From Brevundimonas mediterranea (GTDB lineage: Bacteria; Pseudomonadota; Alphaproteobacteria; Caulobacterales; Caulobacteraceae), in assembly GCF_011064825.1 (NCBI RefSeq), contig NZ_CP048751.1:1736001-1800000 (forward strand): a DNA stretch of 64,000 nt, read 5' to 3'. The notes below the pieces were generated by a model. The model was given only the letters and a program-made list of their open reading frames with translations, had not been told where the DNA came from and did not search any database. Positions 50,609 through 59,082 of the stretch are shown here, piece after piece. Positions within the stretch are counted from its first letter, which is position 1. Each line of letters starts with the position of its first letter. The position numbers were made by a program, and so were the translations under genes.

Positions 50609-51142
50609 TCAGCGCCCCGTGCTGACCACCCGGCTCATGTCCAGGCCCAGGGCGCGGGCGCGGGCCATCAGGCGGCTGCGTTCCGCCGCGGAGACGCTCT
50701 GGTCGCGATGCCAGATCCACCAGTCGGACTTGTTCGGCAGGGCCAGGATGGCCCAGCTGTATTCCGGATCATGGTCCCAGACCCAGTAGTTCTGGCCCGC
50801 CAGACCGCCGAAGCTGAGCAGGCCGGGCAGGGTGAAGCGGAATTTGGCGTTGGTCGTGGTGTCGGCGATGCGGGCGTTGGCGCGCAGCACCTCGTTGCGC
50901 CCGTCGGCGCGGCGGGTGCAGGTGACGACGATGCCGTAGCGGTCGGGTCGATCCTGACGCGTGAAGTCGATCTGGGCCCGGCTGCAGTCCTTCTGGACGT
51001 CGTTATGGCTGCGCTCGATCTCGAACCAGCGGCCGTCGAACCGGTCCAGATCGACGGCCCGCGACTGGGCCAGGGCGGCGGAGGGCAGGGCGATCAGGGC
51101 GGCGGCGACGAGGGAGGCGGTAATCTGGGCGGCGCGGATCAT
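50609..51142 (-). CDS. Bacterial lipocalin (Blc-like)
   Basis: A 177-residue secreted lipocalin. A signal peptide (MIRAAQITASLVAAALIALP, cleaved near ALA-QS) is followed by LDRFDGRWFEIERSHNDVQK, the first strand with the conserved G-x-W. NYWVWDHDPEYSWAILALPN is the second structural region, then WWIWHRDQSVS is the C-terminal Trp-rich part. The family binds lipids or other hydrophobic molecules in the periplasm or outer membrane. There is no lipobox, so the protein should be soluble in the periplasm. The nearby genes are separate units on the same strand. Confidence 0.88.
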   Translation of the reverse strand: MIRAAQITASLVAAALIALPSAALAQSRAVDLDRFDGRWFEIERSHNDVQKDCSRAQIDFTRQDRPDRYGIVVTCTRRADGRNEVLRANARIADTTTNAKFRFTLPGLLSFGGLAGQNYWVWDHDPEYSWAILALPNKSDWWIWHRDQSVSAAERSRLMARARALGLDMSRVVSTGR

Positions 51143-51203
51143 CGGGCGTATCCTCGTTCGGGTTTGAAAAACGGATACGTTGCAAGCCGGCCTTCGGTTG
51201 CCG

Positions 51204-51779
51204 TCAGGGGTTCAGGCGCGCCCGATTGACGGCCCAGTCGGCGCGCGTCTGACCCCACAGGTCGATGACATGATCCTGCATCGGCTCGGGCAACTGGCCG
51301 CGTCCGCGATTGATCGAGCCCAGCCGCGTCGCCACCCGGGCCGAGGGCAGGTTGTCGGGATCGATACAGTGGATCACGTCGTCCCAGCCCAGCACGTCGA
51401 ACGCGTAGTCCATCGTCGCGGCTGCGGCCTCGACCGCATAGCCCTTGCCGGTGGCGTCGCGGTGCAGGCTCCAGCCCACCTCGCGGCCCGGCCAGCCATA
51501 GGGGTGGAGGGGGCCGATCCGTCCGACCCATAGACCGGTCGATTTTTCCAGGATGGAGAACATGCCCTCGCCCGTCAGGGCCCACATGCCGGCGACGGCG
51601 CAGAGGGTGCGCCAGACCTGGGGCGGGGACTGGACGCCGCCGATGAAACGGGCGGTCTCCTCATCGGCCATGAATTCGGCCCAGCGCGGAAAATCCTCGA
51701 CCGCCGGCGGACGCAGGATAAGCCGCGCCGTCTCCAGCGTCGGACCCAGGGTCACGTGCGGCGGAACGGCGTAGGTCAC
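51204..51779 (-). CDS. GNAT family N-acetyltransferase (RimJ/RimL-like)
   Basis: A 191-residue acetyltransferase. The RimJ/RimL-like N-terminus LETARLILRPPAVEDFPRWA is present. The core strand VGRIGPLHPYGWPGREVGWS is followed by the acetyl-CoA loop ATGKGYAVEAAAATMDYAF, with G-x-G-x-A replaced by GKGYA. The C-terminal DNLPSARVATRLGSINRG is the usual N-x-x-S-x-x-x-x-x-x-x-x-G segment. It probably acetylates a protein N-terminus or a small molecule. The GTG start at 51779 overlaps the thpR stop by four bases, so it is the second gene of a two-gene unit. Confidence 0.9.
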   Translation of the reverse strand: MTYAVPPHVTLGPTLETARLILRPPAVEDFPRWAEFMADEETARFIGGVQSPPQVWRTLCAVAGMWALTGEGMFSILEKSTGLWVGRIGPLHPYGWPGREVGWSLHRDATGKGYAVEAAAATMDYAFDVLGWDDVIHCIDPDNLPSARVATRLGSINRGRGQLPEPMQDHVIDLWGQTRADWAVNRARLNP

Positions 51780-52315
51780 AGCAGATACTCCCGCTCCAGC
51801 GCATACTGGCTGCCGTCGCCGGTCAGGACGCTGGAATAGAGGCCGAAGCGGTCGATGCGGATGGGCGGCGAGTGCAGCAGATTGTGGCCCGCCATCCAGG
51901 CGCCGATCCGGTCCGGGTTCGTCTGGGGCTTCAGATAGGCCAGGGTGACGTGCGGGCGGTAGTCGCGGGCCTCCAGCCTCAGGCCCGCGCGTTCGCCGGC
52001 CTTCTTGCAGCGGCCCGCCAGGACGGCCAGCCTTTCGTTGGGCGTCTCGACCCCGGCCCAGAGGGTGTGGCTGCGGTGATCGTCGCCGAAGGCGCCGACG
52101 CCCTTCAACACGATCTCGAAGGGGCCTCCGGCGACGCGGGCCAGTTCGGAGGCCAGGTCGTCAGCCCGGCGCTCGTCGGTCTCGCCGTAGAAGGCCAGGG
52201 TGACGTGCAGGGCGTCCAGGGGTCGCCAGCGCGCGCCCGGAAGGCCCGACTGGCGGCGTTTCAGCGTCTCCTCGACGTCCGGCGGCAGGGTCAGGGCGGT
52301 GAACAGGCGCAACAT
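51776..52315 (-). CDS. thpR: RNA 2',3'-cyclic phosphodiesterase
   Basis: A 179-residue 2H phosphoesterase. ATG 52315 (MLRLFTALTLPPDVEETLKR) is the family start; the frame extends further upstream without homology. Two H-x-T-x motifs are present: HVTLAF (about residue 40) and HVTLAYL (about 130). These form the active site that opens 2',3'-cyclic phosphates, producing 2'-phosphates, with a known in vitro RNA ligase activity. It is coupled to the GNAT gene by a GTGA overlap and is divergent from the Bax-inhibitor-1 gene. Confidence 0.92.
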   Translation of the reverse strand: MLRLFTALTLPPDVEETLKRRQSGLPGARWRPLDALHVTLAFYGETDERRADDLASELARVAGGPFEIVLKGVGAFGDDHRSHTLWAGVETPNERLAVLAGRCKKAGERAGLRLEARDYRPHVTLAYLKPQTNPDRIGAWMAGHNLLHSPPIRIDRFGLYSSVLTGDGSQYALEREYLL

Positions 52316-52445
52316 GCGACCGAAGGTAGCGGCAGGAACCGCGCCCTCCAAGTCCGGTTTTCCTTGCAGTGGAGCCTGTGGCTCACGATATTCGAGCCCT
52401 GTGATCGGAGAAGTCTCTCCGGCCAATCGGAGAAAGCACGTCGCC

Positions 52446-53195
52446 ATGAGCGATTTCAACAACGGCTACGCCCGCCCCCTGCCGCAGACGGCCGACATGT
52501 CGGTGGACGCCGGCCTGCGCGGCTTCATGCTGGGCGTCTACAACAAGCTGGCCCTGGGCCTCGTGGTCGCGGCGGCCCTGGCCTATGTCACCGGCAATGT
52601 GCCGGCGGTGCAGCAACTGCTGTTCGGCGTGACGCCGGACGGCCGCGTCGGCCTGACCATGCTGGGCATGATCGTCCAGTTCTCGCCCCTGGTGCTGCTG
52701 TTCGGCTCGATGTTCTTCATGAAGAACCCGACGGCGAAGGGTGTGAATCTGCTGTACTGGGCCGTGGTCGCCTCGATCGGCGCGGGCCTGGGCGTCCTGT
52801 TCCTGCGCTATACCGGCGCCTCGCTGGCCTCGACCTTCCTGGTCACGGCGGCGGCCTTCGGCGGTCTGAGCCTGGTGGGTTACACCACCAAGAAGGACCT
52901 GACGGCCATGGGCACCTTCCTGATCTTCGGCGTGATCGGCCTGATCGTCGCGATGATCGTCAACATGTTCATGCAGTCGGGGACCCTGTACCTGATCATC
53001 TCGGGCCTGGGCGTGCTGATCTTCGCGGGTCTGATCGCCTATGACACCCAGCGTCTGAAGATGACCTACTACGCCCTGGGCGGCGACCAGAACGCCATGG
53101 GCGTGGCCACGGGCTTCGGCGCCCTGAGCCTGTTCATCAACTTCGTGAACCTGTTCCAATTCCTGCTGGCCTTCATGGGCGGCAACCGGAACTAA
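52446..53195 (+). CDS. Bax inhibitor-1/YccA family membrane protein
   Basis: A 249-residue inner-membrane protein with seven predicted helices, for example LALGLVVAAALAYVTGNVP, MLGMIVQFSPLVLLFGSMFF, NLLYWAVVASIGAGLGVLFL, TFLIFGVIGLIVAMIVNMFM, LYLIISGLGVLIFAGLIAYD and ALSLFINFVNLFQFLLAFMG. The BI-1 signature AGLIAYDTQRLK includes the conserved acidic residue. BI-1 proteins are pH-sensitive calcium channels, or FtsH partners in E. coli (YccA). ATG 52446 was chosen since it starts at the family N-terminus. A strong terminator follows 24 bases after the stop. Confidence 0.94.
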   Translation: MSDFNNGYARPLPQTADMSVDAGLRGFMLGVYNKLALGLVVAAALAYVTGNVPAVQQLLFGVTPDGRVGLTMLGMIVQFSPLVLLFGSMFFMKNPTAKGVNLLYWAVVASIGAGLGVLFLRYTGASLASTFLVTAAAFGGLSLVGYTTKKDLTAMGTFLIFGVIGLIVAMIVNMFMQSGTLYLIISGLGVLIFAGLIAYDTQRLKMTYYALGGDQNAMGVATGFGALSLFINFVNLFQFLLAFMGGNRN

Positions 53196-53218
53196 GACCT
53201 GTCGCAAGACGGATGCGG

Positions 53219-53248
53219 AAAGGGCCCCTCGCGGGGCCCTTTCTTTTT
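53219..53248 (+). terminator. Intrinsic terminator after the BI-1 gene
   Basis: AAAGGGCCCC (53219-53228) pairs perfectly with GGGGCCCTTT (53233-53242) around a TCGC tetraloop and is followed by CTTTTT. It is the clearest Rho-independent terminator in the window. Confidence 0.93.
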
Positions 53249-53293
53249 GCGGCATAGTGTTTACGCCTTGGCTCGACCAAATGGGGGTGAGCG

Positions 53294-53926
53294 ATGTGGA
53301 AACGCGGACGGTGCTTGGCTGGGCTTGTCGCAAGCTTGCTCATGACGTCGTCGCTCGGGGGGTGCCTGACATTGGCCGCCATTCAGAGGGCCAATGAGGA
53401 ACGAGAAGTTTCGCAACGTTTGCATGCGGGGGCCGTCGAGCAATCCTGGTTCGAACGCGAGGGATTTCCACTTTCGGGCAATGTCGAGGTGAAGACTCCT
53501 ACAATCGTTGCGACGCCGGACGGCTCTCGGCCGGTGGAGCCGGAAACTCTGACCTGCGAGGGGCTGTCCGCCAGACTGATCCCAGACACGCCGCATCATC
53601 GCTGGGTTCTGGAACATCGATTTGGCTTTGCGCTGGAGCCCGGCGGCGAGTGGCGAAGCGGCGTTCCGGGGCTGCATCGCTGGGCTTGGCCGGAAAGCCC
53701 AGCCTATGTCCAAGATGTCGAATGCGGTTCCGGCGGCGTGTTCAGCTTTCCGAAGATACCCGACGGGCGGTACTTCTTCATGGCGGGTCTCAACTCACCT
53801 TCTTATGATTCCGCGAGTCGAGTGGATTTCGTCCTGAAACCCCTAGTCGTTTCGGGCGGGCGTCGACGCCCGCAGTTGATAGTCGTCATGGAGTACGGGG
53901 CCGTCTCGCGGCCGTCGAAGAAATAG
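53294..53926 (+). CDS. Putative lipoprotein, unknown function
   Basis: A 210-residue protein with a lipoprotein signal: basic start, hydrophobic core and lipobox LGGC, lipidated Cys24. The rest contains WFEREGFPLSGNVEVKTPT, LTCEGLSARLIPDTPHHRW and FSFPKIPDGRYFFMAGL. The last segment has the look of a small beta-sandwich, with a PDGRYFF strand as in prealbumin-like or carboxypeptidase-regulatory-like domains. Two cysteines (TCEGL, VECGSG) may form a disulfide. I do not recognise the family. Codon use is a little less GC-rich at third positions than in neighbours, so a transferred or orphan gene is possible. Confidence 0.75.
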   Translation: MWKRGRCLAGLVASLLMTSSLGGCLTLAAIQRANEEREVSQRLHAGAVEQSWFEREGFPLSGNVEVKTPTIVATPDGSRPVEPETLTCEGLSARLIPDTPHHRWVLEHRFGFALEPGGEWRSGVPGLHRWAWPESPAYVQDVECGSGGVFSFPKIPDGRYFFMAGLNSPSYDSASRVDFVLKPLVVSGGRRRPQLIVVMEYGAVSRPSKK

Positions 53927-53933
53927 GCCCGTC

Positions 53934-54269
53934 TTAATCCACCACCTGGAACTTCCGGCCGTCGAACACCCGCAGGACTTGGGCCAGGTCGCGGCCGCGT
54001 TTGAGGATCTGGCCGCCTTCGCCGATGATCGCCCACTGGCCCTGGCGCACCTGGAGCGCCGGGCGTTTCTCGATGCGGTAGAAGGGGGCGTCGCCCGACC
54101 GGCGGAAGACGGCGACCTCGGCGAAGTCCTTGTGGCCGACCATGGCGTAGTCGCGCCATTCCCCCTGGGCGACCATGCGGCCATAGACCCGCAGGATCAG
54201 GTCCAGCTCGCGCCGTTCAAAGAAGACCGTGCCGGATTGGGGCTGGGCCTCGTGCGGGGTCATGCTCAT
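53934..54269 (-). CDS. DUF2794 family protein
   Basis: A 111-residue alphaproteobacterial protein. Conserved family text is VFFERRELDLILRVYGRMVA, EWRDYAMVGHKDFAEVAVFR, PFYRIEKRPALQVRQGQWAI and ILKRGRDLAQVLRVFDGRK. Function is unknown; the compact alpha/beta pattern suggests a small cytosolic protein. ATG 54269 and an ATG two codons later are both possible. It converges on the lipoprotein gene with 7 bases between the stops. Upstream lies a 345-base stretch without genes. Confidence 0.9.
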   Translation of the reverse strand: MSMTPHEAQPQSGTVFFERRELDLILRVYGRMVAQGEWRDYAMVGHKDFAEVAVFRRSGDAPFYRIEKRPALQVRQGQWAIIGEGGQILKRGRDLAQVLRVFDGRKFQVVD

Positions 54270-54614
54270 GGTCTGAACTTAGTCGCCCCGGCGAGCGGCG
54301 CCAGAGGGGTCTGGCGGGGAAGAAAACGCCCGCGACACCAAATGGCCCTGTTTCGGTCCTTCGCCCGCCCGTTTGGAAGGCGAGATACCGATCATCGGCT
54401 CGTCGGAGTTCGGAAGCGTCCGGATCCTGAACAGCCCCCCCAGCCCCCTGGATGTTTCCACAAAGGGCTCCGGCGGCCGATGCTTCCTCCAAGCGAGCGC
54501 CCGCCTTGCCGATCCCCTCCCCCTCCCAGGCAAGGCGGGTGTTTCTTTCTGGAGCCAGGCTCGGGTCGGATGCGCCACGGTCGGCGCCCGACCCGAAGCC
54601 TTTAGGCCGCGCCC
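54270..54614. other. Gene-free region with two hairpins, possible small RNA
   Basis: No credible protein is encoded in these 345 bases. CCCGCCTTGCC (54500-54510) pairs with GGCAAGGCGGG (54529-54539) and is followed by TGTTTCTTTCT, a good plus-strand terminator. Nothing upstream on the plus strand ends here, because the nearest plus-strand gene stops at 53926 and a minus-strand gene intervenes. A short plus-strand transcript ending at about 54550 is therefore possible. A second hairpin, TCGGGTCGG with CCGACCCGA (about 54559-54595), lies just past the htrA-like stop and probably ends that minus-strand gene. Confidence 0.5.
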
Positions 54615-55970
54615 TCAGGCCGTAAGAGGGATTTCCAGGTTCACCGTCACCGTATCGCCATTGCGGCGCGCCTCGACCGCGGTCGCGCCCGCCGATCCGC
54701 GCAGGGCCTCGGCCGCCGCGCGGGCGTCTGCGACCGGGGCACCCCCGACTGAAGTAATGATGTCGCCGGCGATCAGTTCGCCCTGGGCCGCCGCCGAGCC
54801 GCCCTCGACAGCGACGACCTGAACCTCGCCATCGAGGTCGCGCAGGGTGGCGCCGTAAGCCAGCACCCGGTCCGCGCCGATATGGACCGCGCCCTCGACG
54901 GGGGTCGCAACCGTCAGGGCGGTCGTGGCCTCGTGCCCGGCGCGCAGATAGACCACGTTCAGGCTGGACCCCGGCGCGGCGACGCCGACCGTGGCGTTGA
55001 CCGACCCGGCGTTGGCCACCGGCCGGCCCTGGATGCGGGTGACGACGTCGTCGTCGCGCAGGCCTGCCCGTTCGGCCGGCGAGCCGGGGGCCACGTCGGC
55101 GACCACGGCCCCGCGCACGATGCCCAGCCGCATCTCGCGGGCGCGTTCGGCGGTCAGGGAGGCGAAGATGGCCCCGGTCTCGCCGCGCTTGACCTCGCCG
55201 TGGGCGCGCAGCTGGTCGGCGACATACAGCATGATCCGCGTGGGCACGGCGAAGGCGATGCCGTCATTGCCCCCGCCCATGCCGCCCGACAGGATCGAGG
55301 TGTTGATCCCGATCAGCCGCCCCCGGCTGTCCAGCAGCGGCCCGCCCGAATTGCCCGAGTTCACGGCCGCGTCGGTCTGGATATAGTCCTCGACGGCGTC
55401 GCCCAGGCCCGAACGGTTCAGGCCCGAAATGACCCCCATGGTCAGGGTCTGGTCCAGGCCCAGCGGATATCCGACCGCAAAGGCCAGGTCGCCGGTCCGC
55501 AGGGTGTCGGAATCGACCGTCTGGACCTGTTTCAGGTTCAGCGGCCGGCCGTCGGGCACGATCTTCAGCACGGCGATGTCGGTGGCCTTGTCCGCCCCGA
55601 CCAGGACGGCGTCGAACAGGCGGCCGTCGGTCAGGTCGACGGTGAATTTCCGCCCGTTCTCGACCACGTGGTTGTTGGTGATCAATATGCCCTGGGCCGC
55701 GTCGACGATGACGCCCGAGCCCGAGGCGTAGGGTTTGGGATCGTCGGCGTCCGAGCTGGGGCCGCGCGACTGGCCCAGGGTCGTCACCTGGACCACGGCG
55801 GGCAGGGAGGCCTCCAGGCCGGCGGCGAAACTGAAGACTCCGCGCCGGGCGTCATAGGGAAGATAGCTGGGGCCGGACTGCGCCGGAGACTGCGCAAGGA
55901 CCGGACCGGCGAAGGCCAGCAGAGCGGCCGCAAGAGCGAGGGTCGAGGCGGCCGTGGAGCGAAGCGTCAT
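54615..55970 (-). CDS. HtrA/Deg-type periplasmic serine protease
   Basis: A 451-residue trypsin-like protease with two PDZ domains. Signal peptide (about 1-26, ending VLA-QS) directs it to the periplasm. The protease domain (about 45-245) has the catalytic triad: His101 in ITNNHVV, Asp131 in KATDIAVLK and Ser208 in AVNSGNSGGPLLD. PDZ1 (about 260-350) has GAVVADVAPGSPAERAGLRD, and PDZ2 (about 360-445) has AQGELIAGDIITSVGGAPVA. HtrA proteins degrade or refold damaged envelope proteins. It is monocistronic, followed by its own terminator hairpin. No heat-shock promoter can be assigned by eye. Confidence 0.93.
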   Translation of the reverse strand: MTLRSTAASTLALAAALLAFAGPVLAQSPAQSGPSYLPYDARRGVFSFAAGLEASLPAVVQVTTLGQSRGPSSDADDPKPYASGSGVIVDAAQGILITNNHVVENGRKFTVDLTDGRLFDAVLVGADKATDIAVLKIVPDGRPLNLKQVQTVDSDTLRTGDLAFAVGYPLGLDQTLTMGVISGLNRSGLGDAVEDYIQTDAAVNSGNSGGPLLDSRGRLIGINTSILSGGMGGGNDGIAFAVPTRIMLYVADQLRAHGEVKRGETGAIFASLTAERAREMRLGIVRGAVVADVAPGSPAERAGLRDDDVVTRIQGRPVANAGSVNATVGVAAPGSSLNVVYLRAGHEATTALTVATPVEGAVHIGADRVLAYGATLRDLDGEVQVVAVEGGSAAAQGELIAGDIITSVGGAPVADARAAAEALRGSAGATAVEARRNGDTVTVNLEIPLTA

Positions 55971-56124
55971 CGAGATTTCCTTGATCGAGACGCGACTCTA
56001 GCCCGAGTTCTCGCGCATGACGATGGGCTCGGCGGCGGCTTGTTTCGGGCGGTTGCAAAACAAGGCTTGCGTCAGGCCCGCTCCCACATGACCATCGGCG
56101 TTCGCGAACACCCGGAGCCGCCGC

Positions 56125-56424
56125 ATGAGCCAGACGACGATCGACCGCGCCCGCTCGGGTTCGACGGCGTTCGACCGCCTGTTCCGCGAGCACCCCCGCC
56201 AGGTCGGCGAGACCTATCTCCAGCATATGGCCGCCTCGGCCGTCTTCGGTTTCCGCCTGCTGCGGCTGGCCGGCGCCGCCTTCGCCCATGCCCTGATCCC
56301 TGGCGTGCACAAGACCACAGTCTCCACCGCCGTGCGCTGCATGGCCCAGGAAATGGGCGGCCGGGCGGAAGAGGCGAAACTGACCCGGATGCGCGATGCT
56401 GGGGTGTGGGACGTGGGGCTCTAG
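56125..56424 (+). CDS. DUF6356 family protein
   Basis: A 99-residue protein. The family core reads FDRLFREHPRQVGETYLQHM, then AASAVFGFRLLRLAGAAFAH and ALIPGVHKTTVSTAVRCMAQ. One hydrophobic segment (about 38-60) may span or attach to the inner membrane. The E-H-P-x-x-V-G-E-x-Y-x-x-H-M motif is the diagnostic feature. Function unknown. ATG 56125 is preceded by CGGAG. It lies 80 bases upstream of rlmN on the same strand but is probably a separate unit. Confidence 0.88.
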   Translation: MSQTTIDRARSGSTAFDRLFREHPRQVGETYLQHMAASAVFGFRLLRLAGAAFAHALIPGVHKTTVSTAVRCMAQEMGGRAEEAKLTRMRDAGVWDVGL

Positions 56425-56505
56425 TCGGGTCGGGAACCGCCCGGCCATGCAATTGCCGGGGTTCGTGCTATATAGGCCGGCTAAACCGCATCCAGGATCG
56501 CCGCC

Positions 56506-57678
56506 TTGAGCATCACGCTCGATCTTTCCCGTGTCTCCAACGCGCCCGCTTTGAAGGCCCCCGTCAACCTGTCCGGTCTGACGCGCGCGGGCCTGCGCCA
56601 GGCGCTGATCGACGCGAACGTCTGTCCGCCCGAAAAGGCCAAGATGCGCGCCAGCCAGGTGTGGAGCTGGATCCACCACTACGGCGTCACCGAGTTTTCG
56701 GCCATGAGCAATGTGGCCAAGGACATGCAGGCCAAGCTGGCCGAGCATTTCACCCTGGCCCGGCCCGAGATCGTCGAACGCCAGGTGTCGAAGGACGGCA
56801 CCCGCAAATGGCTGATCCGCACCGCCCCGGGCATCGAGATCGAGACCGTCTATATCCCCGACGTGGGCCGGGCCGGCGCCCTGTGCGTGTCCAGCCAGGT
56901 CGGCTGCACCCTGAACTGCACCTTCTGCCACACCGGCACGCAGAAGCTGGTCCGCAACCTGACCGCCGCCGAGATCGTGGCCCAGGTCCAGGTCGCCCGC
57001 GACGACCTGGAGGAATGGCCGTCTCCGAAAGAAGACCGCCGCCTGTCCAACATCGTCTTCATGGGCATGGGCGAGCCGCTCTACAATCTGGACCATGTCG
57101 CCGACGCCATCGACATCATCTCGGACAATGAGGGCATCGCCCTGTCGCGTCGGCGGATCACGGTCTCGACCTCGGGCGTGGCGCCGCAGCTCGACGCCCT
57201 TGGCACGCGCACGGCGGCCATGCTGGCCATCAGCCTGCACGCCACCAACGACGCCCTGCGCGATGTCCTGGTGCCGCTGAACAAGAAATATCCGCTGGAC
57301 CAGCTGATGGCGGGCATCCGGGCCTATCCGGGCCTGTCGAACGCGCGGCGGGTGACGTTCGAATACGTCATGCTGAAGGGCGTCAACGACAGTCCCGAAG
57401 AGGCGCGGGCCTTGCTGAAGCTGATCGAGGGCATTCCGGCCAAGATCAACCTGATTCCGTTCAACCCCTGGCCGGGCGTCGAATACGAATGCTCGGACTG
57501 GAAGACGATCGAGCGTTTCGCCGCCATCCTGAACAAGGCCGGCTACGCCAGCCCCATCCGCACGCCGCGCGGCCGCGACATCCTGGCCGCCTGCGGCCAG
57601 CTGAAGTCCGAGAGCGAGAAGGTGCGGGCGAGCGCGCTCAGGAAGGCGGAGCAGGCGGCGGGGGCGGAAGCGGCCTGA
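56506..57678 (+). CDS. rlmN: 23S rRNA (adenine-2503-C2)-methyltransferase RlmN
   Basis: A radical SAM enzyme that methylates C2 of A2503 in 23S rRNA and A37 of some tRNAs. 390 residues. The 4Fe-4S motif is Cys134, 138, 141 (CTLNCTFC). The segments [13 protein letters not shown] [24 protein letters not shown] and [20 protein letters not shown] are typical. The methyl-carrying Cys is in the C-terminal DILAACGQL. The start is a TTG at 56506 that begins MSITLDLSR; no ATG lies nearby. Its last 41 bases overlap the convergent small membrane protein gene. Confidence 0.96.
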   Translation: MSITLDLSRVSNAPALKAPVNLSGLTRAGLRQALIDANVCPPEKAKMRASQVWSWIHHYGVTEFSAMSNVAKDMQAKLAEHFTLARPEIVERQVSKDGTRKWLIRTAPGIEIETVYIPDVGRAGALCVSSQVGCTLNCTFCHTGTQKLVRNLTAAEIVAQVQVARDDLEEWPSPKEDRRLSNIVFMGMGEPLYNLDHVADAIDIISDNEGIALSRRRITVSTSGVAPQLDALGTRTAAMLAISLHATNDALRDVLVPLNKKYPLDQLMAGIRAYPGLSNARRVTFEYVMLKGVNDSPEEARALLKLIEGIPAKINLIPFNPWPGVEYECSDWKTIERFAAILNKAGYASPIRTPRGRDILAACGQLKSESEKVRASALRKAEQAAGAEAA

Positions 57679-58084
57679 ACGGACGATTGTAGACCATCCA
57701 CCAAGCGACATAGCCTGCGGCCGCGCCGGGAAAAATGAGCAGGTATGGCGGAACGATAGGCCAGAGAATCCACTGGGCCAGACTCGCGCTGGGCGCGCCA
57801 ATCACGGCCCCGACCAAAGGCGAGCGCAGCCCCATTCTGTGCGTCATGGCCCAGGCTGGCCAGCCCACCATCACGATGCCGATGAGAAAGACGGGCGTAG
57901 CCACGCTGAAGACGAGGATTATCCCAATCAGCCAAGCGAAGAGGTGTGTCGGATAGTCCGTTGCTGAAAGCTGATCCCACATGGCCAAAAAAACGAGTTG
58001 ACCCGAAAAGCTGGCTCCGCCCGCGACCGCTCCGAAGATTAAGGCGCGAAACAGATGGTCGAAGGGAATGCGCTCGCGGTTCAT
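57638..58084 (-). CDS. Small membrane protein, unknown
   Basis: A 148-residue protein with four predicted membrane helices: [54 protein letters not shown] and [19 protein letters not shown]. It ends in a proline-rich tail ([13 protein letters not shown]) that is read antisense to the end of rlmN. The ATG at 58084 overlaps the desaturase stop by four bases, so it is co-translated with it. I do not recognise the family. Third-position GC is lower than in its neighbours. The coupling suggests a membrane or lipid-related role. Confidence 0.65.
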   Translation of the reverse strand: MNRERIPFDHLFRALIFGAVAGGASFSGQLVFLAMWDQLSATDYPTHLFAWLIGIILVFSVATPVFLIGIVMVGWPAWAMTHRMGLRSPLVGAVIGAPSASLAQWILWPIVPPYLLIFPGAAAGYVAWWMVYNRPFRPLPPPPPAPPS

Positions 58085-58992
58085 GCCGAAGCTCGCCCTA
58101 ACTGAGCCGCCCGCTCCGTCATCGTCGCCGGCGTCCGCACGTCCCAGGCCAGACCCAGCCGTTCCAGCAACTGGATGAACCGGAACCCCCAGTCGCTCTG
58201 GCCGGGATAGAGGCCGATCTTCGCCGAGCCCGGATAGGCGTGGTGGTTGTTGTGCCAGGCCTCCCCCATGGTCGGGATGGCGGCCCAGGGCACGTCATGG
58301 GCCTGGACGCCCGCCTCGCGCACCAGCCAAGTCTGCGGGCCTCGACGGTGGGCCAGATGGCCGACGAACCAATGGCCGATGACGCTGGCCGAGACCCGGG
58401 CGCAGACGCCCCAGACCACGAAGCCCCAGCCGCCCATCAGCCACAGCGCCGCTGCGACAGGAAGCTGTTGCAGCATCCAGGTCCGTTCCAGGAACCGATA
58501 GAAGGGATCGCAGCCGATCCGGCCCAGATCGAAACGCGGCGGTCGTTCCAGCACCAGCCGGCAGTGCATCTGCCACCAGGCGTCGACCGCCATAGGCCGC
58601 CGGTGGGCCAGATAGTCGTGGCAGGCGGTCTGGCGCTGGGCCCAGTCGCGCATGTCGTGGCTGCGGATCATCCAGAAGGGACCGCTCATGCCGACCAAGG
58701 TCCCGAACCAGACCAAAACCCGCTCGAGCCACAGCGGGCATTCGAAGCTGCCGTGGATCAGCCGGCGATGGAATCCGACCGAATGGCCCAGCAGCAGGGT
58801 CGCCCCCGTCGTGACCACGAAGGCCGCGACAGCGGCCAGGCTGAAGGTCATGGCGCCGAAGATCAGGGTGGCCGCGAGCATGCCGCCGTTCCACAGCGAA
58901 TGAAGCGGGTCCCAGACCACCCGACCCTCGGTCGGGCTGCAGCCGGGTGTCGCGACCAGGCTGTTCACGGCGCAGGGATCATGGTGGTGCAT
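58081..58992 (-). CDS. Membrane fatty acid desaturase
   Basis: A 303-residue integral membrane di-iron desaturase of the acyl-CoA/acyl-lipid group. Histidine boxes: HSVGFHRRLIH (box 1), a middle region SHDMRDWAQR (box 2, with a single His in place of H-x-x-H-H), and EAWHNNHHAYPGSA (box 3, H-x-x-H-H). Two pairs of hydrophobic segments are present (about 35-70 and 185-215). Box 2 is weaker than usual, so the exact substrate or activity is uncertain. It would introduce a double bond into membrane fatty acyl chains. It is divergent from an ArsR-type regulator gene and probably controlled by it through shared repeats. Confidence 0.87.
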   Translation of the reverse strand: MHHHDPCAVNSLVATPGCSPTEGRVVWDPLHSLWNGGMLAATLIFGAMTFSLAAVAAFVVTTGATLLLGHSVGFHRRLIHGSFECPLWLERVLVWFGTLVGMSGPFWMIRSHDMRDWAQRQTACHDYLAHRRPMAVDAWWQMHCRLVLERPPRFDLGRIGCDPFYRFLERTWMLQQLPVAAALWLMGGWGFVVWGVCARVSASVIGHWFVGHLAHRRGPQTWLVREAGVQAHDVPWAAIPTMGEAWHNNHHAYPGSAKIGLYPGQSDWGFRFIQLLERLGLAWDVRTPATMTERAAQLGRASA

Positions 58993-59012
58993 GTCGCGCC
59001 TCCCGGTAGGTA

Positions 59013-59078
59013 GTTAGGTAATCACTTAAACACCGAAATGAGTCACTGGCAAGCGGTTAGCAAATCGCTTAAATACCG
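59013..59078. promoter_or_regulatory. Direct repeats in the desaturase-ArsR control region
   Basis: Two 23-base copies, 59013-59035 and 59056-59078, begin GTTAG and end CTTAAAYACCG; 18 of 23 bases agree. Copy starts are 43 bases apart, about four helical turns, which suits two dimers bound on the same face. They fill the 90-base gap between the divergent desaturase and regulator starts and are the natural operators of the ArsR-type protein for both genes. Confidence 0.6.
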
Positions 59079-59082
59079 CCCT

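Noticed and set aside
54373..54822. Plus-strand frame of 149 codons across the gene-free region and the htrA end
   Set aside because: Low-complexity arginine/alanine-rich text, no ribosome binding site, and it runs through two hairpins and antisense to HtrA.
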